A DNA stretch of 64,000 nucleotides from Panagrolaimus kolymaensis (lineage: Eukaryota; Nematoda; Chromadorea; Rhabditida; Panagrolaimidae). The position numbers and the translations under genes are program-made. The stretch spans positions 3,534,001-3,598,000 of the forward strand of contig JAJQJQ010000008.1 of the NCBI GenBank assembly GCA_028622995.1, written 5' to 3'. Below the pieces are notes generated by a model. The model had not been told where the DNA came from. It searched no databases and worked only from the letters and a program-made list of their open reading frames with translations. Positions 44,573 to 57,362 of the stretch are shown piece by piece. Position 1 is the first letter of the stretch, and each line of letters begins with the position of its first letter.

Positions 44573-46399
44573 ATGCCTGAATTGATACTTTTCCCGAATG
44601 ATAACGAAATTGTATATTTTAATGATTGCGAATATACAATTGATTCAGAAAATAATCGATTTCAAGTTAAAGGAAATGGTAAATATATATTCCTTATTTT
44701 TTTAAATTATTTCCATATCTTTTTTAGGATTGAAAATAAATGTAACTCATGGCAATTATAAATTTGGTTGGCAACAAGTATGTTAATTATTTTTTATTAG
44801 ACATTGTGCTTTAACTTTTGGATTACTTTAGAATATTTTTATTGCATTTTCTAATGATAATGAAACCAATGGATTTGCATTGGTATTTAAAGATGCTGAA
44901 AGTTGTAATGCGATTTTTGAATTATTTGAAAAAATTCAGGTTAGTTATTTATAAATCTTTTAAATATTCTTCAATATTTATGAAGCTTCTTTTTTTTAGC
45001 ACTCAAATGGGTTAACAATTAATTATTTTCGACCAACATATCAAAAATTTTTGACCCTTCTTTTTAATGAAATTAAAAAAAATGCTCATGAAGAAGTCAC
45101 GGATTTGCGTCGAATTGCTAGCAACCTTTCACTTACAGATGAAGAAAAGTTAAAATTCAAGGATATTCTTCCATTACAAGCAGCCGCTCAAGAAGTTAAG
45201 CAAGAACTTGATGATGAGGTTATTATCGAAGAAAAAGCTGCCGCAGTAGTTATAAAACAAGAAGCTACTAATAATGTAAATAACGATATACCATCAAGCA
45301 ATCCTCCTGTTTCAAGACCAGCTGCCGTTCAAATTGAGTTGTTGGATGTTGATGATGAGGAAGATGAAAATCAAATGTAAGCCAACTTTAATTAAAGAAA
45401 TAGGAAGTGAGAAAGAAAAGAAAGGGACTTTAAGATTTTTCAAGTTTAGCTATTTTCATTCTTTCTATAACGAAATATAATTTTGAATTTTTTTTCTATG
45501 AAAATAATTTATTTTACTAAAACATTTATTTTAGCTCAACAACTACCACTTCATCAGAAAATAACACCCTTGATTCAACCTTACCCAAACTTAACGATAC
45601 ATTTGAAACAAATGATGGGGAAAGAAGCCGAAGAACCAAGAGAAAAAATTACGATGAAAATTCATATCGCGAAGCTTTTGGTTCTAGTGAAGAAGAATCA
45701 ATCGTTATTCCAAAAACCAAAAAATGTAAACGTGTTTCAAATGTTTCAATTGAAAGTGAAAATCAAGAAACCCTCAATGAAAGTTTTGAACATAATAATA
45801 CTTCGCGAAGCAAACGTTCAAGAACTACTCGAATTTCGACAACCCCTAACAGCAGCAATCATAATTACAAAGAATTAATTAAACTTAATGATTACAAATT
45901 AGAATATTTTACCCTACCTGATGGCGATAAACTTCAACATCTAACTATTTTCGATGAAAAAAATAAGGATTTATGCCGAACATATTCATTTCATAAATCT
46001 TCAAAGTCTTATTATTGCAATAATTGTAGAATTCAATACAAAAATGTTTCCGTCAAACTTGAAAAAAATCATGAAACAAATGAAATGTTTGGTAAATATG
46101 GAAAATTTCAACATGTTTGCGAACCTCAACCTGAAGGTCGAATCATTTATTCGCCAAATTTTGAAATTCAAAAAAATGATGATGGATCAATCAAAAATTT
46201 ATTGATTTTTGTTGGCAAAAATAAACAATTTTGTTATCATTATTATAATATAATGAAAAATAGATTTGTTTGCAGATCCAAATGCAGTAAAAAAGTTGGA
46301 GCTAAAATATTTGAAAATGATCGAAATGAATATTATATCAAATTGTCAAATGTTCCACATAAATGCAAGCCTCAAAATTATATCCCCACAAATGTTTGA
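44573..46399 (+). CDS. Nuclear protein with FLYWCH-like Cys/His zinc modules
   Basis: Five exons (44573-44678, 44728-44777, 44832-44939, 45000-45376, 45535-46399) give 501 aa. Residues 1-100 form a beta-rich domain (LILFPNDNEIVYF, NIFIAFSNDNETNGFALVFK) that looks like a PH-type fold but is unassigned. The middle is acidic and Gln/Pro/Ser-rich with KR patches (RRTKRKNYDEN, SRSKRSRTTR) suited to nuclear import. The C-terminus has two modules with paired Cys and a final H-x-C: YYCNNCRIQYKN ... FQHVC and FVCRSKCSKKVG ... PHKC. This Cys/Cys/His/Cys layout recalls FLYWCH zinc fingers of DNA-binding proteins. The role in transcription is inferred. It is divergent from the RdRP. Confidence 0.65.
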
Positions 46400-46749
46400 T
46401 GATTTTTTTATTGTACATACATATTTTTTGTTTCTCTTTGTTTTTTATTTTTTATTTACTTATTAATAAAGTAAAAGAAAAAAAAATTTTAGTTAATTAT
46501 TTCTTCTTTTGATTTTTATTTTTCAGCTGTAGAGAATGTACAATGTAACAAATCCGTAAAAAAATAATTAATATCCATGTTGGAAAGTGAACGACCATTG
46601 TCGACTTTTTCGCTTTTGGCGAAAAGTTAAAAATTCAACATTCAAATCACAGTGGTTGGTTGGGTTAATTTTTTTCTCTTTTTTTCAACCAAATTAAATA
46701 AATTATTTTGGCGATGTCATTAATATCAATTATTTTTTTCTTTAATTGT

Positions 46750-47250
46750 ACATTTCTGCGCCGCCTTATGTAACATTAATAAATAAAAAAAGAAAGAAAA
46801 GGAAGACAAATTTCTTTATGATTACGAGATAAAAAAAAACGGATAACTAAAAAACAACCAAAGATTTTTCGCTGTATTATTTTTATAAAAAGTAGATGGA
46901 AATAACACTTTACACTTTCCAAAATGACATCCATAACAAAAGATGAAGAGAAGAAGAAAAATGTTAACCTTTTGTTATCGCTTGCTTTTCGCTAAAACCA
47001 AAATAAAAAAAGCTTATACGTTTTACATATTGCTGTTTTATAAAAAAAAGGCAAAAGTCAAGCGATTTTTTTAAAATATATTTGAATTTTTTAATTTATT
47101 ATCTTTTTTATGTTTGAACGAATAATAATTGAGTAAATTGCAAAAAAATTTATTTATTTAAAAAAAATAATGATTCTTGTTTTCATTAAAAATAATCTAT
47201 TTTATGAAAATGAAAATTGAAAACGAAGGATGGAAGAATAGCAAAGATAA
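46750..47250 (+). repeat. Noncoding segment duplicated at 60925-61460
   Basis: Shared landmarks include GCCGCCTTATG/GCCGCATAATG, AAAAACGGATAACTAA, TCCATAACAAAA, CGCTTGCTTTTCGCTAAAAC and TGAAAACGAAGGATGGAA, in the same order and orientation. No open frame is shared. Confidence 0.65.
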
Positions 47251-47378
47251 AAAATTTTATATTAAAGAATACAAAGAAAGAGAAAGTATTGAGTTAAACC
47301 CAGATGACATTATAATTAACCTAGAAAAAAAAGCATGCGCAAAGCTTATGTCAAACAAGTTTATTAAATATTTATTTT

Positions 47379-49819
47379 TTAAGGAAAATTAAAAGGAAAT
47401 TTTTCAAAGCCCGACAGCCCGGGCCGGTCCGGGACGGGCCGGGACGAGCCGGGCCGAGCCGGATCGTGAAAAAGTCGGCCCGTTTCCATGCCTAGTTTGA
47501 AGTTATCTTGACATAAAAGCGCTTCTTCTTTTTTTTCCATCATATTTTTTTCATGGTTTGAAAGGAGGACAGAAAGCCAAAAAATAGATTCTTCTAGCGG
47601 ATGAGGAAATATTTCCATTAAGTCCTTTGGTTCCACATAAGACATCAGCTTTTGTTTTCTTTTAATAATGTAAAGATAATGCAAATAACCTAAACCATTG
47701 AACACATCCTTTTCGGCATTTAACATCTTCCAATCCATAAATGACTCCATCGATTCAAACATAGTCACTTTGTGAAGGATTATTAAATATTTCCATAAGG
47801 TTACTCTCGACTGTGGATTCTGTAACAAGTCTGAAATGGAGTATCCATTTGATTCTTGAATTGAGTTATTTGGATTCAAATTCAAAGGATTTTCTAATTC
47901 TGGAGCCATCTGCTGTAAAGTACGCATGGATTTTTTCCAGTGAGTTGTTTCCATCGAGTCAAGAATTAATTTGATTATATCAAAAGGTGACTCTTTCGAA
48001 GCTTGAATCAATTTGATCAAATCACTAGTACTTTCATTCAAATCAAAGCTTGACGACACACTCAACTCAGTGTCTTTTAAAACAGGAGTTATGTTTATCG
48101 ATTCAAAAGTTGTTTTAATAGAACTCAAAATTGAGTGATTCAAATTTGAGTCCTTTGAGTATATTACTAATTTGATCGATTCCAGAATTGATATAACCGA
48201 ATCCATAGCCTTTGAATCAAGATTTTTTGATTGCATAATTGGAACGATCGATTTCAAAATTGTAACAATCTCGTATCTCGATGAATTTTCCATATCTAAG
48301 TTCATTGAAATTAGAGTTGATTTGATCGATTTCAAAATTCTATTAATTGCAAATGTCGCAAAAAAAACCTCTAGATGTGATTCACTCGAATCTGAGTCTT
48401 CTGAATTATCAGTTGAGCTAAGCAAATCCGTATTATGGATTAATTTATCGATTTCTGCTACTACCCATGTTTTGTACACGGTGTCCGCAGTAAAAAATGT
48501 ATCATATTCATCTTGATAAACGCGCGGGAAAATATATTCTTCATCATATTCATAGTAGTTTTTAAAAATTCCAAATTCAATTTCAATATTGTTTGGATGA
48601 ATATGACGACGGACATCAGCTTGTATTTCTCCCACTTCAATAGGCCGATAAATACCATATGATTCAAAACATGCATGACATTTAATGCAAGAACCTTTGC
48701 CAATACCAATTACAATGTTTCGATAGTCTGGTATTTCTGCCATTTTTTCAATAGCTAATATAATCATTTCAGCATGAGCATCATGTTCAAAAAGCTGAGG
48801 ATTCTCTTTAATAATAATTTGTTAAACTTCTTTTTTCATCAAATCTTTTTAAAAACTCACTTTTTTTCTCTCCATGATCTTCTCTTTCAACTATTTGAAT
48901 AACTACAATCCCTCGTCGCTCCAAATCGTACCCATACTTCTCAAGCACCTTTATTACAATACATCCCTTTTGAAGATCGGTTAATGTTTCTTGGGTACTT
49001 CTATTATAAAAATTGAAGGCAAGAAATAAACATTTCGGTTGACTGGGAACAATGCCAACTGCTACCGTATGAAGTCCACGTTCCATCATTTCTTCATTTG
49101 GGCTAGTAAAATATTTATGCTTCTGTAACTTTTTCGCAATTTTTTGGCATAGGATGTTGAGAGGAGAATGGGTAGATATTATTCGCTTTCTTAAATAATT
49201 TGAAGGAAGCTGCTCTTGTTGATTTATCCAGTTTTCAATTGTTTCTAAAATGGAATTTTTAGAATATTAACTTCGATTACTTTGAAAGATCATTTTATTT
49301 CTATCAAGTCATAATCCAATTTTTATAATAAAAACAACTTTTATAAAATTTGCAAATTTACTTTTAAGTTTACTGATTTCTTTACTATTATCTCGATTGG
49401 CAGCGGCAAATATTTCTTTTGCTGTATTAATGACATTTTTTGCTACATTTCGACGTTGATCAAGCTCGTGGTGATTTTTGTGGCAACTCTCAGAAATATT
49501 GTTTAACTCATCTATTCCATTTTCTAATTTCTTCAACATATTAATATCAACATCATGAAACATTTTCGTTATAAACTGGGGCAACTTTTTTACAATGGAG
49601 ATCATTTCTTTTCTTTTGAATGCTATTTTTTCAAGCCCATTTACTCCATTTAATATTAATAACCTTCTTGTTTCCTCAGAGACTGATAAAATTCGACCAG
49701 CAATTTGATCCCGTGGGTGCAAGGTGGGTACATTAAATCTCCAAGTGTCAAGAAAATCGTCGCCCAAAGGCTTACTTGACCATGTTTGATCTTCTTTTGC
49801 CAATTTATGATCTTCGCCT
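47379..49819 (-). CDS. Large protein with deaminase-superfamily core, 5' end unresolved
   Basis: Three exons can be joined in frame: 49819-49362, 49244-48861 and 48805-47379, coding for over 750 aa; the first exon begins at an acceptor (TTATAG), and I could not place the start codon. The N-terminal part (RLLILNGVNGLEKIAFKRKE) is helical. Across the next junction comes a deaminase-like core: strands around CLFLAFNFYN, then DAHAEMIILAI and IGIGKGSCIKCHACFE. HAE plus SC-x2-C are the zinc ligands and catalytic Glu of the cytidine-deaminase fold; the wording resembles the OTT_1508-like branch, from memory. After it are about 350 residues of Ser/Ile/Leu-rich imperfect repeats (ILKSI, ILESIK, SSIKTTFESI). 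The last 35 or so codons are transposon-derived. Substrate unknown. Confidence 0.7.
47397..47494. mobile_element. G+C-rich hAT-like MITE fragment at gene 3' end
   Basis: CCGGGACGGGCC-type repeats end at 47494 with a terminus that reads TAGGCATGGAAACGGGCC on the minus strand. The other end and a target duplication are not visible, so the element looks truncated. It supplies the final codons and stop of the deaminase-like gene. Confidence 0.5.
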
Positions 49820-51229
49820 CTATAATTATAACATTTCTAAGAATAATCCAATAAAAAGTGGGCAGCAAAACGTCATAAATTTTTTAATTTTCATTGTATC
49901 TTAACTAGGATTTTACTACCCTGGTAAGGGTCATTGCAGAATGACAGAAGGGTACCAAAATCAAAGATAAGGTAATAAAGGTAATTTCAAAAAGAGATAA
50001 AATTAATGGATGTCACAAAATTTTTTAAATTTTTCTAAAATTAGAGCATAAATTTGAACTCAGTGGCAAAAAAAAGCATTTTGTAACGTTTTCAAAGCAC
50101 TTTATTTATTTTTTGGATAGTTTTTTAGTGAAAGAATTTTCATAATTTTCCCAACTTTTTAAAGAAGAGGCCAAGGTGTGGAAACTTTTGTTTAAGCATA
50201 AAAATAGCAAAGCTTTTATAAGCAATCTTTGATTTTTTAAAAATATGACTTTATTGGACTATCAAAAAAATATCACATGTTTTTTGTTTTACAACGGTTT
50301 TCTAAGTTGTAAGCATACATTTGGTGTTTGTTTGTTTTGTTTAACTACTAAGATACAGCTTCTTTTACGAAGAAATATTTTTTATTCTAGGGTACCAAAA
50401 TTACGAAAAAAGGAAATTTTTGAAAAGAGACTTTTATAACTTATCTGGTAGAATGAGTACGTAAACGCAGACCAAGCATACGTTTTTCTCTGGTATTCAT
50501 TTTCCTTACCTAAAACATTTTTATCATTATTTCGAGAGTTAACGATGAGTTATAAAATTTGGAAAAATTATGGTGGCACGTCAGATATTTTTTATATTAA
50601 TTAACTTTTTAAAAGTTCACATGTAACGTAAATTACACCGATCTAAAAGGAAAACCTATCAAAATATTTCCTTCGGTGTAAAATTAAAAAAATAAACACT
50701 TCGTCAAAATTTTATAGCTAATATAGAAAAAACTAACAATTATTTTCTTTTTTTTCTATTTCTCTTTGAGCGTTTTAGTTTAAAAAAGGTCTATTATCTT
50801 ACAAAAAAAGCATGGAAATGGCTTGGCATTGCTTAAACAAATAAAAGCGGAAAAAATGAATCATCAGCGCTTTTTGAAATTATCGAAGATGATGATTGCT
50901 TTAATAAAAAAAAATGTAAAGTTTAAGACATTTAAAAATTTTTTAACGTGTTTAATGCTTCTAAGACATTTGTGAGGGAAAAATCAAAAATAAGGTGAAT
51001 AATCATACACGCTTTTGCATGCTTCTAAGAAAGAAAAAATTGATGGAAAAAGGGCAAGAAAAAGTTTTAAAAAAGCATTTTATAATTTTAAAGTTAGAGA
51101 AAAAAGTGTTTTTAAAATGAGTTTCAATTAATGACGAGAAATCAAACAAGGGAAAAGTCAAAAGTGATTTTTCGTTCTAACTATGAGTTTGATACAATTA
51201 GATAGCTTGTTGTTTAAAATATTCCGCTT
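49820..51229. other. Intergenic, nothing recognised
   Basis: AT-rich sequence upstream of the deaminase-like gene; missing 5' exons of that gene may lie in the first few hundred bases. No other feature is supported. Confidence 0.4.
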
Positions 51230-52110
51230 ATTTTTATACACTGAAAACTCTCTTTATTTATTTTTAAATGAAAACAATTAAAATAACTTATAGGAAATTC
51301 CAATCACATATATAAAAACGAAATATGTTGCATAAGAATAATCAAAAAAAAAGCAAATAAAAATATGGAAAATTGGAAATCTGTTTTAATATTTTCATTA
51401 AAATAAATAAATAAATGAGTTCCATAATTATGTCTTTACATAACGAAAAAAAATTTCAAATGGCTATAAGATATCTTTTTTTCCTACTTTTAATGATTTT
51501 TAAACTTTAATGTAAGTATACTATTCTTATTCTTTGCATTTTTTGCAAACGAAAAACCAAGTTTATTTGTAGGTATAATAAAATTATTAGTTTTAACAAA
51601 AAAAGTTAAATTAATGATTTCTCTTATCAGCTTTGATGCTTGGTAAAGTTTGTCCTTTGCCTATCAGCCATAAACTTTATAAAAAATGTGCGTCGGCGTT
51701 AAGAGAGTTCTCTTCTATCTTTTTTTGTCAAAACACAAAATTCAATCTTCTTTTTTTTGGAATATTTTATTTAAATTTTTTATTTATTTATAATAGCTTT
51801 TTACAATGACAAATTTCGTGAAACTCATTAAATTTGAATTTAAAAAAAAATAAAAAATGTCACTACATTTAGAATTCATAGTTATATATTTATTTAATAA
51901 ATTTACAAGCAGTCAAACATGGGATAATTACAGAATATTGAAATTAACATTCAAATTGTAATTCGTGTCCTAGAAAAGCGGTAGGATGTTTAAATATAAA
52001 AAATATACTTCGCTTTAGAAAAGAAGCTTGGAAATGTCCTTTTCCTTTTTATTTTATTTTTAATGTTTGTCGTCGTTTATAATCGAACCAAAACAATTTA
52101 GGGAATAGCT
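51230..52110 (+). repeat. Noncoding segment duplicated at 62550-63420
   Basis: Long stretches match in order and orientation, for example ATAATTATGTCTTTACAT, CTACTTTTAATGATTTTTAA, GCAAACGAAAAACC, AAAATTATTAGTTT, AGAGAGTTCTCTTCT and AATGTTTGTCGTCGT. There is no shared open frame. Confidence 0.75.
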
Positions 52111-52662
52111 ATGAATGAAGCCCTTAAAAATTGGGATGAAAATAAAAAGCCGAAATTATATATTTATTAAATTAAATTTTTAAATTATTTTTTGGTTTAT
52201 CTATCTATTGTCTTTTATCATTTTTTGTTTATTTTCAGAATTTTTTGAAAAGTTATTTTTATTTTGTTTTTTGGTGTTTAAAAAAATGTTAATAAAATTG
52301 TTTTTTATCAGACAAATTTTTCATTGTTCTAAAGACTCACTATTGAAAAACCCATTCCGTTTATTGTCTCAAGAAATGCGCTTGCTTTTTTGTTGCAACT
52401 GTTTTTTTTGTCTGTTTTGTAACCAATTTTTTATCTTTTTTTTCGTGAGCTCTAAACGCTGCAAAATAATTTTTTAAGCTCTTGTGAAGCAATCGAGTGA
52501 GGAAGATTTTTATATAAATCGAATTCAAACAAAACTTTAAAACTTTATTTATTTCAGCGCTTTATATTTTACATTTTTATGATTTCAAAAAATATGTTAT
52601 TAAAAAAGCATTTTTGAATTTTCAATTTTATTGCTTTTACATTTTTATAAAAATAAATTTTT
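52111..52662. other. Intergenic, nothing recognised
   Basis: AT-rich 3' flank of the four-domain lectin gene. Confidence 0.45.
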
Positions 52663-55500
52663 TTAAATGTGGCATGACCGCCGTGGAGGGATGATAATTG
52701 AAGGTTTAACAGTTGGATCCTTTCGAATTATTGGTGTTGTTGTTTGTGGTGGTGTTGAAGAAACACATTTTGCAGTTCGTTCAACTTTGAATGCAGGCTG
52801 TTTGCAAATGATTTGACTGAATGCTGGAGCCCAAGTTGGATTATCAACCCATCCATATCGGCCTAGAAATTATACTAAGCTAAATAAAAAGTGACAGTAA
52901 ATATTACCATAAAGTGCTCGAAACATTGTAACTCGATCAACATCTCTTTCTCGAAAAGGTGCAACTTTGCCATTAAGTTTTTCCCAACATGTATAATCCA
53001 CAGGGCTTCCATCAACCCATTGCCATTCATTACTTGTGATCGGCTTGTTTGGAGGAATATAAAGCCCAACAATAAAGTTATTAAATTGCCCTAAAATTAT
53101 TATTTATATACATTTCACATTTTGTGACAAGACAAAGACTCACACATTAATTCAAATTCTTTGTCACAATGAATTGAAAGAGTTTTTGATCCATTAAAAT
53201 GAAAAGCGCAAATATCTTTAATATGCCATTCAATGGTTCGCTCTTCAAGTTTAGTTGGCAACATTCGATAGCATTTAACGGTGCCACATGTTTCCCAAAC
53301 ATTCCATCCTTCATGGCATTTGTAATCATAAACTTTGGCACAAGCTTCTTTGATTGGTGGATTTAATTTTGGTAAATTTGAAATAATTTCTGATGGCTGA
53401 GCTGAACAACCATCGGGTTTTTTAACTTTTGCAGCGGGCATTTTACAAACAATTCTTGAAAACCCTTCAAAACTTTGAGGTCGATCAATCCATCCAAATC
53501 GGCCTATAAAAAGTTTTTCAGGGTAACTTTTGTTTTATTATTTTTTTAAAATTCTTACGAGTTCCACCTTTATAATAAACAATATTATAATCATTCCCTT
53601 CAAAATATGGTGCACCTGGGGATAAATTGGAATCCCAATATCCACCATAATCTATTGCACTTCCATCAACCCATTTCCATTTACTGCTTCTTTTAGGTTC
53701 ACCGGGTGGAAGGTATAATCCAATCGGAAAATTATCAAACTTCCCTAAAATTTGAATAATTTACAAGATTTTTTAAACTAATTTTTAAAAACCATACAAA
53801 CATATTGATTTTCTTCTTCACAATGAATGGATAAAGTTTGAGAACCTTCAAAATTTTGGGCACACATGTCGCTGATCAACCATTTTAAAGTTCGTTGCTC
53901 TGGAGCTACTTCGAGACTACGGTAACAATAAACTTTTCCACAATTTTCTTTTAGCTCCCATCCATCAGGGCAAACAAGATCATGCTCAGTATCACAGATG
54001 TCGATTACTGGGGCATCTATAAAAATTTAGTTAAAAATTATGCAAATTTTTATTAGTTAAAACTTTGTTTAGGAATTCCGGCTGCTGATTGAGGTTCAGG
54101 GGCACATGCAAAAGATCGTTGAATTTTTAATGCAGGTTGTTTGCAAACTGTATGAGATATAGCTGGAGACCAAATTGGATCATCAACCCAACCATAACGA
54201 CCTAAAAAAATTTTTTATCTGTGTTCATAAAAAATTTTAGAGAGAGAATGAGCTTCAAAAAAAAATTCTACCATAATCTTGTCGGAAATATACCACTCTA
54301 TCTTCATCTCCTCTAATATGATAAGGAGCTAATTTATTTTGATAAAACTCCCAAAATGAATAATCCCATGCACTTCCATCCGTCCATTGCCATTCATTTT
54401 TAATCACTGGTTTATTTGGTGGAACATAAAGGCCCAATAAAAAATTATCATATTTCCCTTAAAATAATTAATTAATTTCTCAGGCTCAAAACACAAAACT
54501 CACAAAGCATTTCATTTTCTTTTGCACAATGAATTGAAATGGTTTTGGATTCATTAAAATTTCGAGTACAAATATCTTTCATAACCCAATCTAAAGTTTG
54601 CTCTTCTTTTTTAGTCCAATAATCGATATAACATTGAACTTTGCCACATGATTCCCACATCTTCCATCCAGGTGGACACCAAAAATCATAAAGTTTCGCG
54701 CAACCATCTATGATTCTTGGAGTTCCAATTGGTAACATTAAAGTCATTTCCAAATTTTGTGATGTCGAGCATGGTTGAGTTTTTTTAACTTTAGTCGCAG
54801 GCATTTTGCAAATAATTTGACTAAAGCCGTTAGACCATCGATCAATCCAACCATAGCGACCTATAAAATTTTAGTTTCGATTTTCTTAAATATTTTTAAA
54901 GCTGTATAAAATTATGTTAAAGTATTTTTTTTTTAAAGTTTTTACCTGTATCAGCTTTATAATAAACAACATTATAATCATCTGCACTATTTCCTTCAAA
55001 ATATGGTGCAGCTGGATTTTTAACTTTATCCCAAGTTGGAATCCAATTATATGGACTTCCATCAACCCATTTCCAATTTTTACTACCTTTTAGTTCACCC
55101 GGTGGCAAATAAAGTCCTATCGCAAAGTTTCCAAATTTCCCTAAAAAAATTAAATAATTCTTTCTTTTCGTTTTATTTATTTAAAAAAATACTAACAAAG
55201 ATAATCATTTTCATCTTCGCATTGAATGGATAATGTTTTGGATCCTTTATAAGCTTGAGCACACATATCTCCCATCAATGATTTTAAATTTCTTTGAGCT
55301 AGAGGAACTTGGTGGCTACGGTAGCAATAAACTTTTCCACCACAACTTTCTTTTATTTCCCATCCTTCAGGGCAGACTAGATCATAATCCTTATCACACC
55401 CATCAATGGTTGGAGCTTCATCATCGGCTTTTGCTACCAAAATGGCAACAATTATAAATATAAGAAAAAATACAAAAAGGCTCAAAGCCTTGTCGGCCAT
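52663..55500 (-). CDS. Secreted protein with four C-type-lectin-like domains
   Basis: Ten exons (55500-55197, 55140-54946, 54860-54504, 54457-54272, 54201-54064, 54016-53798, 53744-53559, 53503-53144, 53090-52908, 52862-52663) give 775 aa. After a signal peptide with a hydrophobic core (FVFFLIFIIVAILVA) come four domains of about 170 aa, each with DGC-x-DYDLVCPEGW, YCYRS, LKSLMGDMCAQ, a TLSIQC strand, FAIGLYLPPGE, WKWVDGSP and a final GWIDR ... ICK. Domains 1 and 3 are alike, as are 2 and 4, so the gene is a tandem repeat of a two-domain gene; the second copy's signal exon is replaced by a short joining exon (54016-53798). The C-terminus ends in a Pro/Thr-rich tail and PPRRSCHI. No clear EPN or QPD calcium-sugar motif was seen, so sugar binding is uncertain. 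Confidence 0.85.
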
Positions 55501-55909
55501 TTTTAAAGCAAATAAAGAAGTTTCTTAATTTTCTTTCGTTGTCTTTATTTCTTCAAAAATAAATTTGGCGTGAGAGAATTTTATTTTCAAAAAGAAAAAA
55601 GATTGCTAATAAAATTTTTTTTATTGAATTTCCTTTTTTGTTAAAGGACCAAACCGAAAATTTCAAAATGTCGAGGAAAATGGCCGAAGTATGCACTTGT
55701 GAGTGAAGAAGCATCACAGATCTGTGTTTTCTATTTTATTAATTTATCAACGAAAAATATCATTCTTTGTTTCAAACTGAGGCAAGCGCCTTTTTTATTA
55801 CAAAACTTTTGTGAATTTTTATTATCATTTTTTTTCGAAACATTTTCTCATGGAATTTATTTAATGAAAAGACAAGAAAGAGTCGCAAAATTGTGTTAGA
55901 AACTAAAAA
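55501..55909. promoter_or_regulatory. Bidirectional promoter region of the lectin pair
   Basis: The 409-bp spacer is the only sequence between two head-to-head lectin genes. It is AT-rich and less similar between its two halves than the coding exons are, and no TATA or repeated motif stands out. Confidence 0.4.
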
Positions 55910-57362
55910 ATGCTGGCCCAAAAGGCTTTGAGCTTTTTTCTATTTTTTCTAATATTTTTTAACATCGAAATTTGGGCTGCTGCAAATGCCGATGAAGCTC
56001 CTACTATTGATGGCTGTGATCTCGACCACGATCTTGTTTGCCCTGATGAATGGGAGCTTAAAGAGAATTGTGGAAAAGTTTATTGTTACCGTAGTCTCAA
56101 AGTTGCTCCTGAACAGAGAAATTTAAAATCATTCATTGGAGATATGTGTGCTCAAAGCTTTGAAGGGTCTCAAACTTTATCCATTCATTGCGAAGATGAA
56201 AATAATTATCTCTGTTAGTTTTTTTCTAAAAAAGATATGTATTAAATCACAATTTTTAGGGAAATTCGAAAACTTTGCTATAGGTTTGTATCTTCCACAT
56301 GGTGAGAAAAAAGGAAGTAAAAATTTTAAATGGGTTGATGGAAGCCCAATTGATTATGCTGGATTTTGGGATACCAACCAGGGAGCAACGGCAGCGCCAT
56401 ATTATGAAGGAACTGACTTTAATGTTATTTTTTACAAAGCTGCAGCGAATCGTATGTGTTTCGACGTTACGGAAAAATCATGGAACTTTATTCATAAAAT
56501 ATCTTTCTAGGTCGCTTTGGATGGATTGATCGACCTCAAACTTTTGAAGGATTTTCAAGAATTGTTTGCAAAATGCCAGCTGCAAAAGTTAAAAAACCCG
56601 ATGGATGTTCAGCTCAGCCATCAGAAATAATTACAAATTTACCAAAACTAAATCCTCCAATTAAAGAAGCTTGCGCTAAAGTTTTTGATTATAAATGCCC
56701 TGAAGGGTGGAAAGTTTGGGAAACATGTGACAAAGTTCAATGTTATTTTGTTTATAAAACCAAACCTGAAGAGCGAACAATCGAATGGTTGATGAAAGAT
56801 ACTTGCACTCATCATTTTCCAAATTCTAAAACCCTCTCAGTTCATTGTGCAAAAGAAAATGAATTAATTTGTGAGTCTTTGTCTTGTATCAAAAATATTT
56901 ATTATGATAAAAAAATTATTTTTCAGGGCAATTTAATAATTTTATTCTTGGTTTATATGTTCCTCCAAATTTACCCACTTCAAGCCATAAATGGCAATGG
57001 GTTGATGGAAGCCCAGTGGATTTTACTGGATGGGAAACAAATTTTCTTGGATATAGAAATGCACCATTTATGAATGTTCCAGAAGATAGATGTGCATATT
57101 TTCGAGGAGTCTACAGTAAAAAGCTTTTAAACTATTTTTTAAAGACATATTCTAAATTTTTTTAGTTCGATATGGTTGGGTTGATAATCCACCAAATGCT
57201 CCAGCCCATAATCAAATTGTATGCAAACAACCTGCAATTAAAGTTGAAAGAACAGCAAATTGTCCATCTCCAACACCACCACAAACAACAACACCAATAA
57301 TTCGAATGGATCCAACTGTTAAACCTTCGATTATCCCTCCACGGCGAGCATGTCACATTTAA
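55910..57362 (+). CDS. Secreted protein with two C-type-lectin-like domains
   Basis: Five exons (55910-56213, 56260-56451, 56511-56870, 56927-57115, 57166-57362) give 413 aa. The signal peptide (ALSFFLFFLIFFNIEIWAAA) is followed by two domains with DGCDLDHDLVCPDEW, YCYRSLK, FAIGLYLPHGE, FKWVDGSP, GWIDRP and RIVCKMP, then the second set ending in GWVDNPPNAP and IVCKQP. The C-terminal tail (TPPQTTTPIIRMDPTVKPS, ending RRACHI) is nearly the same as in the minus-strand gene. The exon structure equals exons 6-10 of that gene, with exon 1 like its exon 1 (both 304 nt). It is the unduplicated two-domain form. Extracellular ligand binding, perhaps microbial, is the general role of nematode relatives; specificity is unknown. 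Confidence 0.85.
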
